Shown here one piece after another: positions 50,288 through 59,641 of a DNA stretch of 64,000 nucleotides. The stretch comes from a virus. A program made the position numbers and the translations under genes. The first letter of the stretch is position 1, and every line of letters starts with the position of its first letter. The DNA lies in IMG/VR virus record IMGVR_UViG_3300025121_000030, positions 34,269 through 98,268 of that record; one strand, written 5' to 3'. The notes under the pieces are model-generated. The model saw only the letters and a program-made list of their open reading frames with translations. It was not told the origin of the DNA and searched no databases.

Positions 50288-50339
50288 CCCTGGTATACGG
50301 TTTAGTATAATTGTATTTGACTATAGGTTAACCGCAGGG
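50288..50339 (+). ncRNA. Structured RNA element before the recombinase gene
   Basis: CCCTG (50288) pairs with CAGGG (50335), CGGTT with AACCG, and TAGT with ACTA inside, forming a long bulged hairpin. A purine-rich CGGAAAG segment precedes it. The fold is clear, but I do not recognise a known riboswitch class. It differs from the leader RNAs described elsewhere. It lies between the endonuclease remnant and a terminator. Confidence 0.45.
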
Positions 50340-50386
50340 CTGGAGAGTGGTAAATAACTAAAATTTGATATAAGTGATTAGGTTTA

Positions 50387-50418
50387 AAGAGTGGAGATTA
50401 TATGTCTCTGCTCTTTTT
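50387..50418 (+). terminator. Intrinsic terminator
   Basis: AAGAG/CTCTT and GAGA/TCTC make a two-part stem with a TG/TG internal loop, followed by TTTTT. It ends transcription from the mobile-element region before the recombinase. Confidence 0.7.
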
Positions 50419-50434
50419 ATTTATTGTAGATTAA

Positions 50435-50460
50435 TATACATTACTATAATGCAATGTATA
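50435..50460 (+). promoter_or_regulatory. Inverted repeat over a -10-like site
   Basis: TATACATT (50435-50442) and AATGTATA (50453-50460) are perfect inverted repeats. Between them lies TATAAT (50445-50450), a consensus -10 box. A -35 box is poor (TTGTAG at 50424, spacing 15). The layout suggests a regulated promoter for the recombinase. Confidence 0.4.
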
Positions 50461-50505
50461 TTTTTGTATTATAAATATATAAATTTAAATTAAAGGAGTG
50501 ATTTA

Positions 50506-51507
50506 ATGTCTGATAATATAGATAAACATATGTTACGTCCCATAGCAGATAAATTATATGAAATAACTGATGAAATGTGGAATAAAATAAATTCTGATAA
50601 TAGAGAATTAGTTGAAGAATTTCTTAAAGTAAATAAACAATTATCACCAAGAACTATCGAAGTTTATACCTCGGCATTGAGACAATTTTTTTGGTTTATT
50701 TATGATAATTTAAAAGATAAACCATATTACAAAATTAGTAAAAGAGATTTTATGAAATATATGAGTTATCTTCAAGAAAGAGGATTATCATCTAGTGCTA
50801 TTGGATTAAGAAAATCTAGTGTATCTAGTTTTTGTAATTATATTGAAAATATTGTAGCAGATGACATTGAAGAAGCAAATAATTTTAGGAATTTTACAAG
50901 AGGTATGCCCTCAGTAGTTAAAAATAAAGTTTATGACAAAACACCTATTACTCATGAAGAATATGAATTATTAATAAAAACATTAGAAGAAAGAAAAGAT
51001 TATCTTGGTTTAGCATGGGTTGCTACTGCATTTAATGTTGGTAGTAGACGAGCAGAAATTATACAATTAAAAACAGAAATATTAGATTATCCTATTCAGG
51101 AAGGTAAAAATTATATTGTGAGTCATGTCGTGATGGGAAAAGGCTCCTCTGGTGGCAAGCCTTTGAAATACATGGTTAACAAAGAAGCACTTCATTATAT
51201 GAGATTATGGGTAGAAAATAGAAAATATGATTCTGAATATATTTTTGTTGTTAAATATGGTGGTAAAATAAATCCTATCTCAAGAAATTGGGCAAATAGA
51301 TTTTGTAAAGAAGCATTATCACCTATTCTCAAAAAACGGATTCATCCGCATATGTTCAAAGCCTCTTGCATAACTTACCTTTTAAGTATTGGTAAGAATT
51401 TACAGTCTATTTCCAAATTTGTAGCGATGCATAATGATACTTCAACTACCTCAAATTTTTATGATTTAAGAGATTTTGAAGATGAAAAAAATGATATATT
51501 TGATTAA
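50506..51507 (+). CDS. Tyrosine recombinase (phage integrase family)
   Basis: A 333-residue protein. Residues 30-130 form a SAM-like N-terminal domain (LSPRTIEVYTSALRQFFWF). The catalytic domain has the first Arg in VGSRRAEIIQL, the beta-hairpin Lys region (VMGKGSSGGKPLKY), the box II HPHMFKASCITYLL, the MHNDTST region and the nucleophile Tyr in TSNFYD. In box II the Arg of the usual H-x-x-R is replaced by Lys. It may be an integrase, a resolvase of phage dimers or an invertase. It sits just before the tape measure gene, an unusual place for an integrase. AAAGGAGTG precedes the ATG. Confidence 0.75.
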   Translation: MSDNIDKHMLRPIADKLYEITDEMWNKINSDNRELVEEFLKVNKQLSPRTIEVYTSALRQFFWFIYDNLKDKPYYKISKRDFMKYMSYLQERGLSSSAIGLRKSSVSSFCNYIENIVADDIEEANNFRNFTRGMPSVVKNKVYDKTPITHEEYELLIKTLEERKDYLGLAWVATAFNVGSRRAEIIQLKTEILDYPIQEGKNYIVSHVVMGKGSSGGKPLKYMVNKEALHYMRLWVENRKYDSEYIFVVKYGGKINPISRNWANRFCKEALSPILKKRIHPHMFKASCITYLLSIGKNLQSISKFVAMHNDTSTTSNFYDLRDFEDEKNDIFD

Positions 51508-51616
51508 ATATCATAACCAAAACCGCTTTGATCATGATATATGATCCCACAAACCCAATAAAATCAACACTTTTTAAATTACAAAACATTACATAAAATT
51601 AAATAATTAGAAATAA

Positions 51617-51665
51617 GTGGTTGAAATATTACAATTCTATTTAACAATATCAGTATTTCAACTAC
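51617..51665 (+). other. Eleven-base inverted repeat upstream of the tape measure gene
   Basis: TGGTTGAAATA (51618-51628) and TATTTCAACTA (51654-51664) are inverted repeats with one G-U pair, separated by 25 bases. There is no T-run. Together with the short palindrome GATCAT/ATGATC near 51530 it could be a recombinase or regulator site. Apart from these I see nothing in the 242-base gap. Confidence 0.35.
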
Positions 51666-51749
51666 TGCTTGTAGTTATTTAAAAAATTATTATAATTATT
51701 AAATCTAATTAATGATAAGATTATAAAATTATAAAGGAGGTAATTTTAA

Positions 51750-54700
51750 ATGTCTCAAGATATCTCAATTCTCATTAAGACTAAGATCGATACTTCACAG
51801 CAACAGATAACTTCATTAGAAGAGCAAATTGCATCCCTATCATCTAAAATTAAAACTGCCATATCAGTAAAATTAAATATAGATTCTAAAGATATACAAT
51901 TAATTACAGAAAAAATAAAAGAGGCACAAGAAAAAGCATCTTCAGGTGGTAAAAAACAAATACAAGTTGGAGATTTTAGCGAAGCAGCTAGTAAAATGCA
52001 AAAAATGATGACTGATATAAAAAGAATTGAATCAGAATTTGCTCATTTAGGTGATAATCTTTCAGTTAAACAAGTATTTGCTAGTGCTACTAGTGATTTA
52101 AAAAGATTTGAAGTAAGTGTTGAACAACTTAACGGAAAAATAAAAGAGGTTTTTAAATTTCCTGTTACTATGGGTACAATTAAAGGTGCTGATGGGATAC
52201 AAGAACAAATATTAAAAATGGGCGACGTTTCAATGGCATCTAAAGCGTCTGCTGATAAAATTATTAAAGATACAAATGCTAAAAAACAAGTAATTAGTGA
52301 AGAAATTGTTAAAATGAATGAATTAATTCTCCTATATAAATCAGGTGTTAAAGTAGGAGGAGAATTTATTACTGCTGCAAATAAAATGTTCTCTAGTCAA
52401 AATACTTCAAAATTTTCAAATGAAGAATTACAAACAAGAGCATCTTTATTAAAACTATTAACACAAGAACAAAATAAATATAATAATGCTCAAAAAGGTT
52501 CTACTAATGCAAATACGGGAACAGTTAATAAAGAAATTAGTGCACTTGATAAATTAATTCTTCAATATAAAGCATTAAGTATAAGTGCCGAAAAGTTTAA
52601 AGAATTAGGTACAAATATGCTTAATTCTATGCCTAGTGGTTCTATAGTAGATTTACAGGAAAGAAAAAAGTTAATTGATGCATTAAAGATTGCACAAAAA
52701 GAACTTGATGCTTCTATTTCTAAACCAAAAACTGATACATCTGTAACTAAGGAAATTAGTGAAGTTGATAATTTAATTTTAAAATATAAAGCGGCAACAA
52801 TTTCTGCGAAAGAGTTTATGGATGCAGGAAATAAATTGTATGATAGTGGTAAATTATCAGGAAAAACTACAGCAGATTTACAAGAAAGAGCAAGATTAAT
52901 TCAAGCATTAAAAGGAGCAGAAAAAGAATATTACTCAAGTATAGGTCAAGAAAGTAAAAATAATTTAAGTATTGTTAATTCTGCTTATACTCAACAAGAA
53001 CAAGCATTGAAGAATATATTTGCTTTGTCAAAACAAAGGATAGATGCTGAAAAAAATGGATATGTTGAATTAACTACTCAATTAAAAGAACAAATAAGAT
53101 TAGAAGGGCAAAAACTTGTATTAGCAAGAAGTGATATTAAATCTAATTCATTAACTAATTCTGTAAAAGAAATAGAATTGTTAAATTTAAAAAATAATTT
53201 ACAAACAGATTATAATAATAAAAAATCTAAAGAAGCAGATATAACTAGACAAAATTTAAATAATGATCAACAATTATTAAAAAGAACGCTAACAACTATG
53301 ACAGCAGATATTCAGAAATTTCAGAGACAATATGCCGGTTTATATGATTCATCTAAATTAAATCAGATTACAACTGACTTGAAAAATCTAAAAATATCTC
53401 CTAATTTAAGTAATGATATTGCTAATTTAAAAGCAAATTTTTCAGCATTGCAGAAAGAAGCATATGCAACGTCCTCTGGATTACAACAAGCTAATAAACA
53501 AGTTATGAGTATTGGAGATGCACTTCAAACGGCAGGAAGTAAATTTGGAATATGGATAATTATGTCATCCCTGGTAATGGGTGTCATTCACAGAATTACT
53601 GAATCATTTGATTATATGTTAGAACAGACAAAATTATTTACTAATTTACAGATGGAGATGACAAATCAAAATCTTAAATTTAATGAGGTTACTCAAAGTG
53701 CTTTAGATTATGCAAAAGCAATGGGTACTACAAGTTCTGAGGTTATGAAAGCGATAAGTGTGTTCGGAACCTATACATCTTCAATGGATCAAGTTTTAGA
53801 ACGTAGTGAAGCAGCAATTGTTCTTAGTAATATATCAGGACGTAGTATTTTGGAAGTTTCCGATGATTTAATGGCAGCACAAACCCAGTTTAAATTAGGT
53901 TCAAATCAATTAATGTCAATTGTGGATACATATGCTTCTGTAGCAAGAAATTTACAAGTTGATTTTCCAAAAGCGTTGGGGGAAATATCTTCAGGATTAA
54001 AATATGTTGGATCAGTGGCAGCAGAAGCAAAAATGCCTATCCAAGATTTAATTGCGATCCAAGGAACGCTGGTGGAAGTTACCAGGCGTTCAGGTTCACA
54101 AATTTCCAACGGACTCAAGACAATTTTTTCCAGAATTGCTAACGTAGGTGAAGAAGCAAATCCTGAAGAATTTAAAAAAGTTGAAAAAGTTTTTTATGAT
54201 ATGGGTATTAGTATCAAAGAAAATGCTGATACTATAAAGCCAATGAATCAGATATTGAAGGAAACTGCTGAACGCTGGAAGACACTTAATGACATTCAAC
54301 GTCAAGAATTAGCTACAGGTGCTGCAAATATGTATCAACGTAACATATTTGTTGCTTTAATGAATAATTTCGACAATGTTCTACAAAATACAGAATCTGC
54401 TTATAACAGCGAATCAGTTGCAATGCAGAAGCAAGATATTTATATGAAATCTTTATATGCATCTCTACAAAAATTACAAAATGCCTTTGAACAACTATAT
54501 AAAAATACTATTAGCACATCATTATGGAAACAATTATTAGATGGAATAACATCTATAATGGATGGATTTAATAGTCTTTCTGCTATAGTTGGTGGATTTC
54601 CTGCTTTAATGGCAACTGCGATATCTTCTGTAGCCCTGTTTTCTACTAAATCAAGAGAAAAATTTTCGACTTTACTTGGTTCCGTAACATATAGAGGATT

Positions 54701-57700
54701 ATCTGCTGGCCAACAAGGAGCAGCATTACCACCAGGAATGAGTAATTATTCTGCACAAATACCTATACTTAATAAAATTATTTCTTCTATAAAACAAATC
54801 AATACTTTAGGTAATACTAGAATTAATTTTTTAGATTCATTATCTAGTTTTACAAGAAATATATCAGGAAAAGCAATTAGTTCTTTTAATTCATTAAAAA
54901 CATCAATAATTAATACAGTAAATGCAACAAAAAGTTTAGGTGTTATAGGCACTACAAGTAAAATGTTTACATTATTAGGCAATGGTATTAAAGGTGCTAC
55001 TTTAGCATTAGGTAGTTATATAACAGCTGCAAATATGGCTAAAATAGCAACAATAGGTTTGCAAACTGTAATGTCAATGGGAATGATGGTTGTTTTTTCA
55101 TTGGTAATAGGTCAAGTTTTTAAATTAGCAGATTCTTTCCTTCACGCTAAAGAAAAACAACAAGAATTATTTGAATCATTAAAAAATGATGTGTCTACAT
55201 TAACTTCAGAAATTTCTGATTCAGAGAAATTAATTAAAACTTACAATGATTTATCACAAGCAACGTCCCTTACATCAGATCAAAAACAAAAATTAGCAGA
55301 TGTTACGGAAAAATTATCTGCACTCTATCCCTCTGCAATCTCACAATTTGATGCAGAAGGAAATGCCATCTCCTTAAATTCAGGTAAACTACAAGAATAC
55401 TTAGACTTAAAAGAGCAAGAATTAAATTTAAAACGTCAAGAAATGTCAGAACAATTTTATAAAACTGGCAATAAGGATGTTAATAACCTACTAACTAATG
55501 AAAAAAATATAAAATCCAAAATGGATCAATTAGCAGAGTATGAAAAAAATCAAAAAAGATTTTTAGATTCTGGAGATGCAAAAACTGATAAAACAGGATA
55601 TAAAAAAGTATTAGAAGATATAAATAGAACAAAAAAAGAATTGTTAGAATTAAAATCAGAATCAATAAAAATTACTGATGAATTAAAAACTAAACTTACA
55701 GCAACATTACAAAATAATGATGAATTTAAAGATTTTAAACCACAAGAATTAGATAATTTTATTAGTAGTTTATTAAAATCACAAGATGTATTAGAGCAAA
55801 TAAAAAAATCTGGTGGTATAGAAATATTTTCTGCTAATTTAATAGATAATGGTTTTGCTAGTGCATTTAGTAATATTAATAAGGAATTTAATTATTTAAG
55901 TAAAAATACTAATAAGACACAAAAAGATATAGATGAATTTAATAATAATGCGGTTAGTAAATTAACAGAGAAATTAAGTTATCTAGGCAATCCTGTTGCA
56001 GAGAACGTAGCAAAAGTAATAACAGATAAATTTGGTTTATCAATAAGTGAAGTAAAAGAAAAAATATTTGATTTTAATGGTGCTATAGAATCAATCCAAA
56101 AAACAACAACTGATACATCAGATAAAATAGAATTATACAATCAACTATTAGAAAAATCTAAAGAATCCAATAATGATGCAGCTCAAGAAGTAATGAAACA
56201 CGTTGATAAACATAAAGATTTATATGATGTTGTTGATGTTGAAAATGGAATGTTGGTATTAAATACTTCTAAACTTGAAGATTTAAGAAGTAAAACAATT
56301 GAAACAGCAATGGTAACTACTAAAGCAGAAATAGCAAAAGCTGAAGTAGTATCTATTCAAACACAGGCAAGATTAGCACAATATGATTTAGAAATTGAAA
56401 AATTAAATACATTAATAAGTTTACAAAATTCATATGAAAATATTAGTAAAATTATAGACAGTCAAGTTGTATCAGGTGATCTTTCAAGAGTAGAGGCTGT
56501 AGAAAGATTGGCACAGGCAAGCAGAGATATAGGAGATGTATATGTTGCTAATAAATTAAAAGAAGTAAAAACTCTTGAAGATGCAAAAAAAGTATATGGT
56601 GAATGGAGAAATTCACAAGGTTATGATGAATATGAAGATTCAAAAGAATCAGATGCAATGTGGGAAAAGATTAAAGGATATGTTAAATTAAAAGATGCTG
56701 TAGAAAAGGCTAATGCAGTTATTAATTCTCCTAATCTTGGTATTAAAGACTCAAAAGACACTGCATCAGCAAAATCAGCAGAAGCATTAGCATGGGAAAA
56801 AGTAACAAATGAAATAAAAACTTACGATAATGCTCTTAAATCACTAGAAGATACTACTTCTAATATGATTAAAGGGAGTAAAGAACGAAGAGATGCTTTA
56901 CACAATGAGAATCTAAAAATAAAGGAACAAATTGACTATTTAAAACAACAAAGAGATGGGTTAAATGCTCCATTAATTACCAATATACCTTCTACAACTA
57001 CTTCTACTACAGGAAATGCTACTTCTGCTTTAAGTAAATATAAAATATCACCTGATATTTCTAATGCAGTTAATACTATTTCTCAAAAATATAATGTTGA
57101 TCCTGCTTTAATTTATGCTATTGGTCAACATGAAACTGGTTGGGGAAAACTTGGCGATGGTAGAAAAGGGATGTATACTGGTTATGGTTCATATGATAGT
57201 GGTTCTGATTATGGATATTCTGGTTTAGAAAAACAAATAACTGGTACAGTAAAAAAAATGCTTGCTTGGGGAATGACACTAGGCAATGTTAGTTTAGAAA
57301 AATTAAATCAAGGGAATAGTGGTAATTTACCTACAGGTATATATGCCACAGATAAAAATTGGCAAAATAATATATGGAAATATTATAAAGAATTTAATAA
57401 TGGTATGGTAACAGATACTTCCTCTTCTAAATCTGAATTAACAACTGAAAAACTACTAGAAGATCGTATCAAACACCAAGAAGAAATAAACTCTAAAATA
57501 TTAGAATTAGAGAAGAAATTTGCTCAAAATTCTAAAGAATGGTATACAGATCTATGGCAAGAAACTGATAATATAATTGCTGAATTTGAACAAAAAAGCA
57601 ATTTTTCAAAATCTAAATCAGAAAGTATGTCTAAATCTTCTCCTGAATACAGAGATGAATTAGAAATTCAGAAATTTAATACTACAGGTATTCAAAAACA

Positions 57701-59579
57701 ATTAGCAGAACAAGCTAAACAAATGGATCAAGCCATTGAAAATATGAAGAAAGGAATCACAGAAGGTACTTTTAAAGATAAGCAATTCTTAGAAGAAACA
57801 ATAGAAAAAAGAAAAGCATTATCTGCTAATTGGTGGAATAAACAAAAAGAAATAGTTGATAAACAAGCAGAAATAACTGCTAGTGAAGTTGAAGCAATAA
57901 CAAATAAAATAGATGAATATAATATGTCATTATCTATTGCTCAATCTCAACAAGAGATGAATATAAAAGGAACAGAAAAATATAATAATGCTTTAAAAAA
58001 TGAAATTTTTCAATATTCTAATATAGAATCTGCTTTAAAATCAAAACAAGCAATATATCAAAAAGAATTATCTGATACTGCTTTAGGAACATTAAGATAT
58101 GAGGAATTACAGAGAGCAATAAGTGATACAACTAAAGAAATATTAGATAATCAAAAAGCATTGTATGATGCACAGGTTAAATTAGCAGATGATATTATTG
58201 AATTATATAAAGATGCATATGAGAAACAAAAAGATGTTGCAATTAAAGCAAAAGAAAAAGAAATGGAAGCAGAAGAAAAAAGACATAAAGAAGTTATAGA
58301 TAATCTTGATGATGAATTAGATCAATATGAAGATTACATCAATGATAAAATAAAATTGTTAGATAAACAATCTAAAAATGAAGATTATAATGAAAATTTA
58401 AGTGATGCGCAAAAAGAAAAATTAGATTTAGAAAAACAAATAAATGCTTTATCTTTAGATAATTCTATTGAAGCAAAATATAAAAGAGAAGAATTAGAAA
58501 AACAGTTAGCAGAAAAAATAAAAGAAATACAAAATATGCAAAAAGATCATACTAGAGATTTAAGGAAAGAAAGTTTAGAAGAAGAATTGGATAATTATAA
58601 AGATAGTATTGAGGAACAAAAGAAAGCAGAAGATGAAAAATATGAGAATACAAAGAATAGATTAGATAAAGAAAAAGAAAAATTGGAAGAATATTGGAAT
58701 AATATAATAAACAATGAAAGAAAATATGCCAAAATAAGAGAAGATATATTAAAGAGTAATTTTACTAATATTATAACCGAATTAACTAAATTTTATTCTA
58801 CTGCAACTGAAAAATTTAAATCTTTAGGTATTAGTATTCAAAATAATTTTATTGATAAAGTAAAAGAAGCATTATCTGCAATGCAAAATTTTAATAGCGA
58901 AAATAGCGGAAATAATGATGTAGGGAATTCAAATGGCAATTCTGATAATAATGATAATAATTCTTCTGCGAATCCTTTAAGTAGTAATTCACCTATTGCA
59001 ACTTTTGATCGTGATATGTATGAAAATCTTAATGGAGTAGCAATAACAAAATCTCGTTCTCTGGCATCTGCTTTAGGAGTGGATGTAAAATGGGATCAAG
59101 ATAAAGAACAAGTGATAATTGGTGGGAAATATTTTACTCCTGTAAGAAATGATAATGGAACAACATATGTAGGAATAAGAAAAGTAGCAGAAGAATTAGG
59201 TCATAGAGTTGATTACAATAATGGCATAATTGATATATTTCATGAAGGTGGAGTTGCTGGAGGAATTGGCAATTCAAGAATTGCAGATTTAATAAATAAT
59301 GTATTTAATAAAGGGCTAAAAAAAGATGAATTAGTATCTATTTTGCAAAAAGGAGAGCCGATATTATCAAAATTAGGAGTACAAAATTTTATTCCTACAT
59401 TACAGAGTATTCTTCCTAGTATTTCTATTCCTAATCTAACTCCTATCGCAACAGGAGGAAATAGTAATACTTATAATTTAAATTTAAGAATTGATAATAT
59501 AACAGGAGATAAAAAGGGTGCTGAATATGTTTATAATAAATTAGTAGATGGAATTAAAAAATTAGGTGGAAATATATAA
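51750..59579 (+). CDS. Tail tape measure protein with glucosaminidase-like domain
   Basis: A 2609-residue protein with AAAGGAGGTAA before the ATG. Residues 1-580 are coiled-coil and repetitive (ISALDKLILQYKALSISAEK; IEVDNLILKYKAATISAKE). Residues 590-830 match the TP901-type tape measure core (SKFGIWIIMSSLVMGVIHRI; MGTTSSEVMKAISVFGTYTS; RRSGSQISNGLKTIFSRI). Hydrophobic segments lie at about 1090-1130 (LQTVMSMGMMVVFSLVIGQV). Residues 1763-1890 form a glucosaminidase/lysozyme-like domain (NTISQKYNVDPALIYAIGQH then ETGWGKLG). Residues 2425-2505 resemble a copper amine oxidase N-terminal-like domain (LASALGVDVKWDQDKEQVII). It sets tail length and ejects to help DNA cross the wall and membrane. 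At roughly 0.15 nm per residue it predicts a tail near 390 nm. Confidence 0.85.
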   Translation: MSQDISILIKTKIDTSQQQITSLEEQIASLSSKIKTAISVKLNIDSKDIQLITEKIKEAQEKASSGGKKQIQVGDFSEAASKMQKMMTDIKRIESEFAHLGDNLSVKQVFASATSDLKRFEVSVEQLNGKIKEVFKFPVTMGTIKGADGIQEQILKMGDVSMASKASADKIIKDTNAKKQVISEEIVKMNELILLYKSGVKVGGEFITAANKMFSSQNTSKFSNEELQTRASLLKLLTQEQNKYNNAQKGSTNANTGTVNKEISALDKLILQYKALSISAEKFKELGTNMLNSMPSGSIVDLQERKKLIDALKIAQKELDASISKPKTDTSVTKEISEVDNLILKYKAATISAKEFMDAGNKLYDSGKLSGKTTADLQERARLIQALKGAEKEYYSSIGQESKNNLSIVNSAYTQQEQALKNIFALSKQRIDAEKNGYVELTTQLKEQIRLEGQKLVLARSDIKSNSLTNSVKEIELLNLKNNLQTDYNNKKSKEADITRQNLNNDQQLLKRTLTTMTADIQKFQRQYAGLYDSSKLNQITTDLKNLKISPNLSNDIANLKANFSALQKEAYATSSGLQQANKQVMSIGDALQTAGSKFGIWIIMSSLVMGVIHRITESFDYMLEQTKLFTNLQMEMTNQNLKFNEVTQSALDYAKAMGTTSSEVMKAISVFGTYTSSMDQVLERSEAAIVLSNISGRSILEVSDDLMAAQTQFKLGSNQLMSIVDTYASVARNLQVDFPKALGEISSGLKYVGSVAAEAKMPIQDLIAIQGTLVEVTRRSGSQISNGLKTIFSRIANVGEEANPEEFKKVEKVFYDMGISIKENADTIKPMNQILKETAERWKTLNDIQRQELATGAANMYQRNIFVALMNNFDNVLQNTESAYNSESVAMQKQDIYMKSLYASLQKLQNAFEQLYKNTISTSLWKQLLDGITSIMDGFNSLSAIVGGFPALMATAISSVALFSTKSREKFSTLLGSVTYRGLSAGQQGAALPPGMSNYSAQIPILNKIISSIKQINTLGNTRINFLDSLSSFTRNISGKAISSFNSLKTSIINTVNATKSLGVIGTTSKMFTLLGNGIKGATLALGSYITAANMAKIATIGLQTVMSMGMMVVFSLVIGQVFKLADSFLHAKEKQQELFESLKNDVSTLTSEISDSEKLIKTYNDLSQATSLTSDQKQKLADVTEKLSALYPSAISQFDAEGNAISLNSGKLQEYLDLKEQELNLKRQEMSEQFYKTGNKDVNNLLTNEKNIKSKMDQLAEYEKNQKRFLDSGDAKTDKTGYKKVLEDINRTKKELLELKSESIKITDELKTKLTATLQNNDEFKDFKPQELDNFISSLLKSQDVLEQIKKSGGIEIFSANLIDNGFASAFSNINKEFNYLSKNTNKTQKDIDEFNNNAVSKLTEKLSYLGNPVAENVAKVITDKFGLSISEVKEKIFDFNGAIESIQKTTTDTSDKIELYNQLLEKSKESNNDAAQEVMKHVDKHKDLYDVVDVENGMLVLNTSKLEDLRSKTIETAMVTTKAEIAKAEVVSIQTQARLAQYDLEIEKLNTLISLQNSYENISKIIDSQVVSGDLSRVEAVERLAQASRDIGDVYVANKLKEVKTLEDAKKVYGEWRNSQGYDEYEDSKESDAMWEKIKGYVKLKDAVEKANAVINSPNLGIKDSKDTASAKSAEALAWEKVTNEIKTYDNALKSLEDTTSNMIKGSKERRDALHNENLKIKEQIDYLKQQRDGLNAPLITNIPSTTTSTTGNATSALSKYKISPDISNAVNTISQKYNVDPALIYAIGQHETGWGKLGDGRKGMYTGYGSYDSGSDYGYSGLEKQITGTVKKMLAWGMTLGNVSLEKLNQGNSGNLPTGIYATDKNWQNNIWKYYKEFNNGMVTDTSSSKSELTTEKLLEDRIKHQEEINSKILELEKKFAQNSKEWYTDLWQETDNIIAEFEQKSNFSKSKSESMSKSSPEYRDELEIQKFNTTGIQKQLAEQAKQMDQAIENMKKGITEGTFKDKQFLEETIEKRKALSANWWNKQKEIVDKQAEITASEVEAITNKIDEYNMSLSIAQSQQEMNIKGTEKYNNALKNEIFQYSNIESALKSKQAIYQKELSDTALGTLRYEELQRAISDTTKEILDNQKALYDAQVKLADDIIELYKDAYEKQKDVAIKAKEKEMEAEEKRHKEVIDNLDDELDQYEDYINDKIKLLDKQSKNEDYNENLSDAQKEKLDLEKQINALSLDNSIEAKYKREELEKQLAEKIKEIQNMQKDHTRDLRKESLEEELDNYKDSIEEQKKAEDEKYENTKNRLDKEKEKLEEYWNNIINNERKYAKIREDILKSNFTNIITELTKFYSTATEKFKSLGISIQNNFIDKVKEALSAMQNFNSENSGNNDVGNSNGNSDNNDNNSSANPLSSNSPIATFDRDMYENLNGVAITKSRSLASALGVDVKWDQDKEQVIIGGKYFTPVRNDNGTTYVGIRKVAEELGHRVDYNNGIIDIFHEGGVAGGIGNSRIADLINNVFNKGLKKDELVSILQKGEPILSKLGVQNFIPTLQSILPSISIPNLTPIATGGNSNTYNLNLRIDNITGDKKGAEYVYNKLVDGIKKLGGNI

Positions 59580-59586
59580 TTAGTTA

Positions 59587-59617
59587 ATGGAGTAGATTGA
59601 TTTCTACTCCATTTTTA
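59587..59617 (+). terminator. Intrinsic terminator after the tape measure gene
   Basis: ATGGAGTAGA and TCTACTCCAT form a 10-pair stem around a six-base loop and are followed by TTTT. Confidence 0.8.
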
Positions 59618-59641
59618 CTTTTATAAAAGGTGGTGAAAATT

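Noticed and set aside
50255-50345. c-di-GMP-II riboswitch before the recombinase
   Set aside because: A CGGAAA segment is present, but the conserved CAACCG-type 3' part of that class is missing.
51510-51740. Phage attachment site attP next to the recombinase
   Set aside because: Only short inverted repeats are visible; no core or arm sites can be identified without the bacterial junctions.
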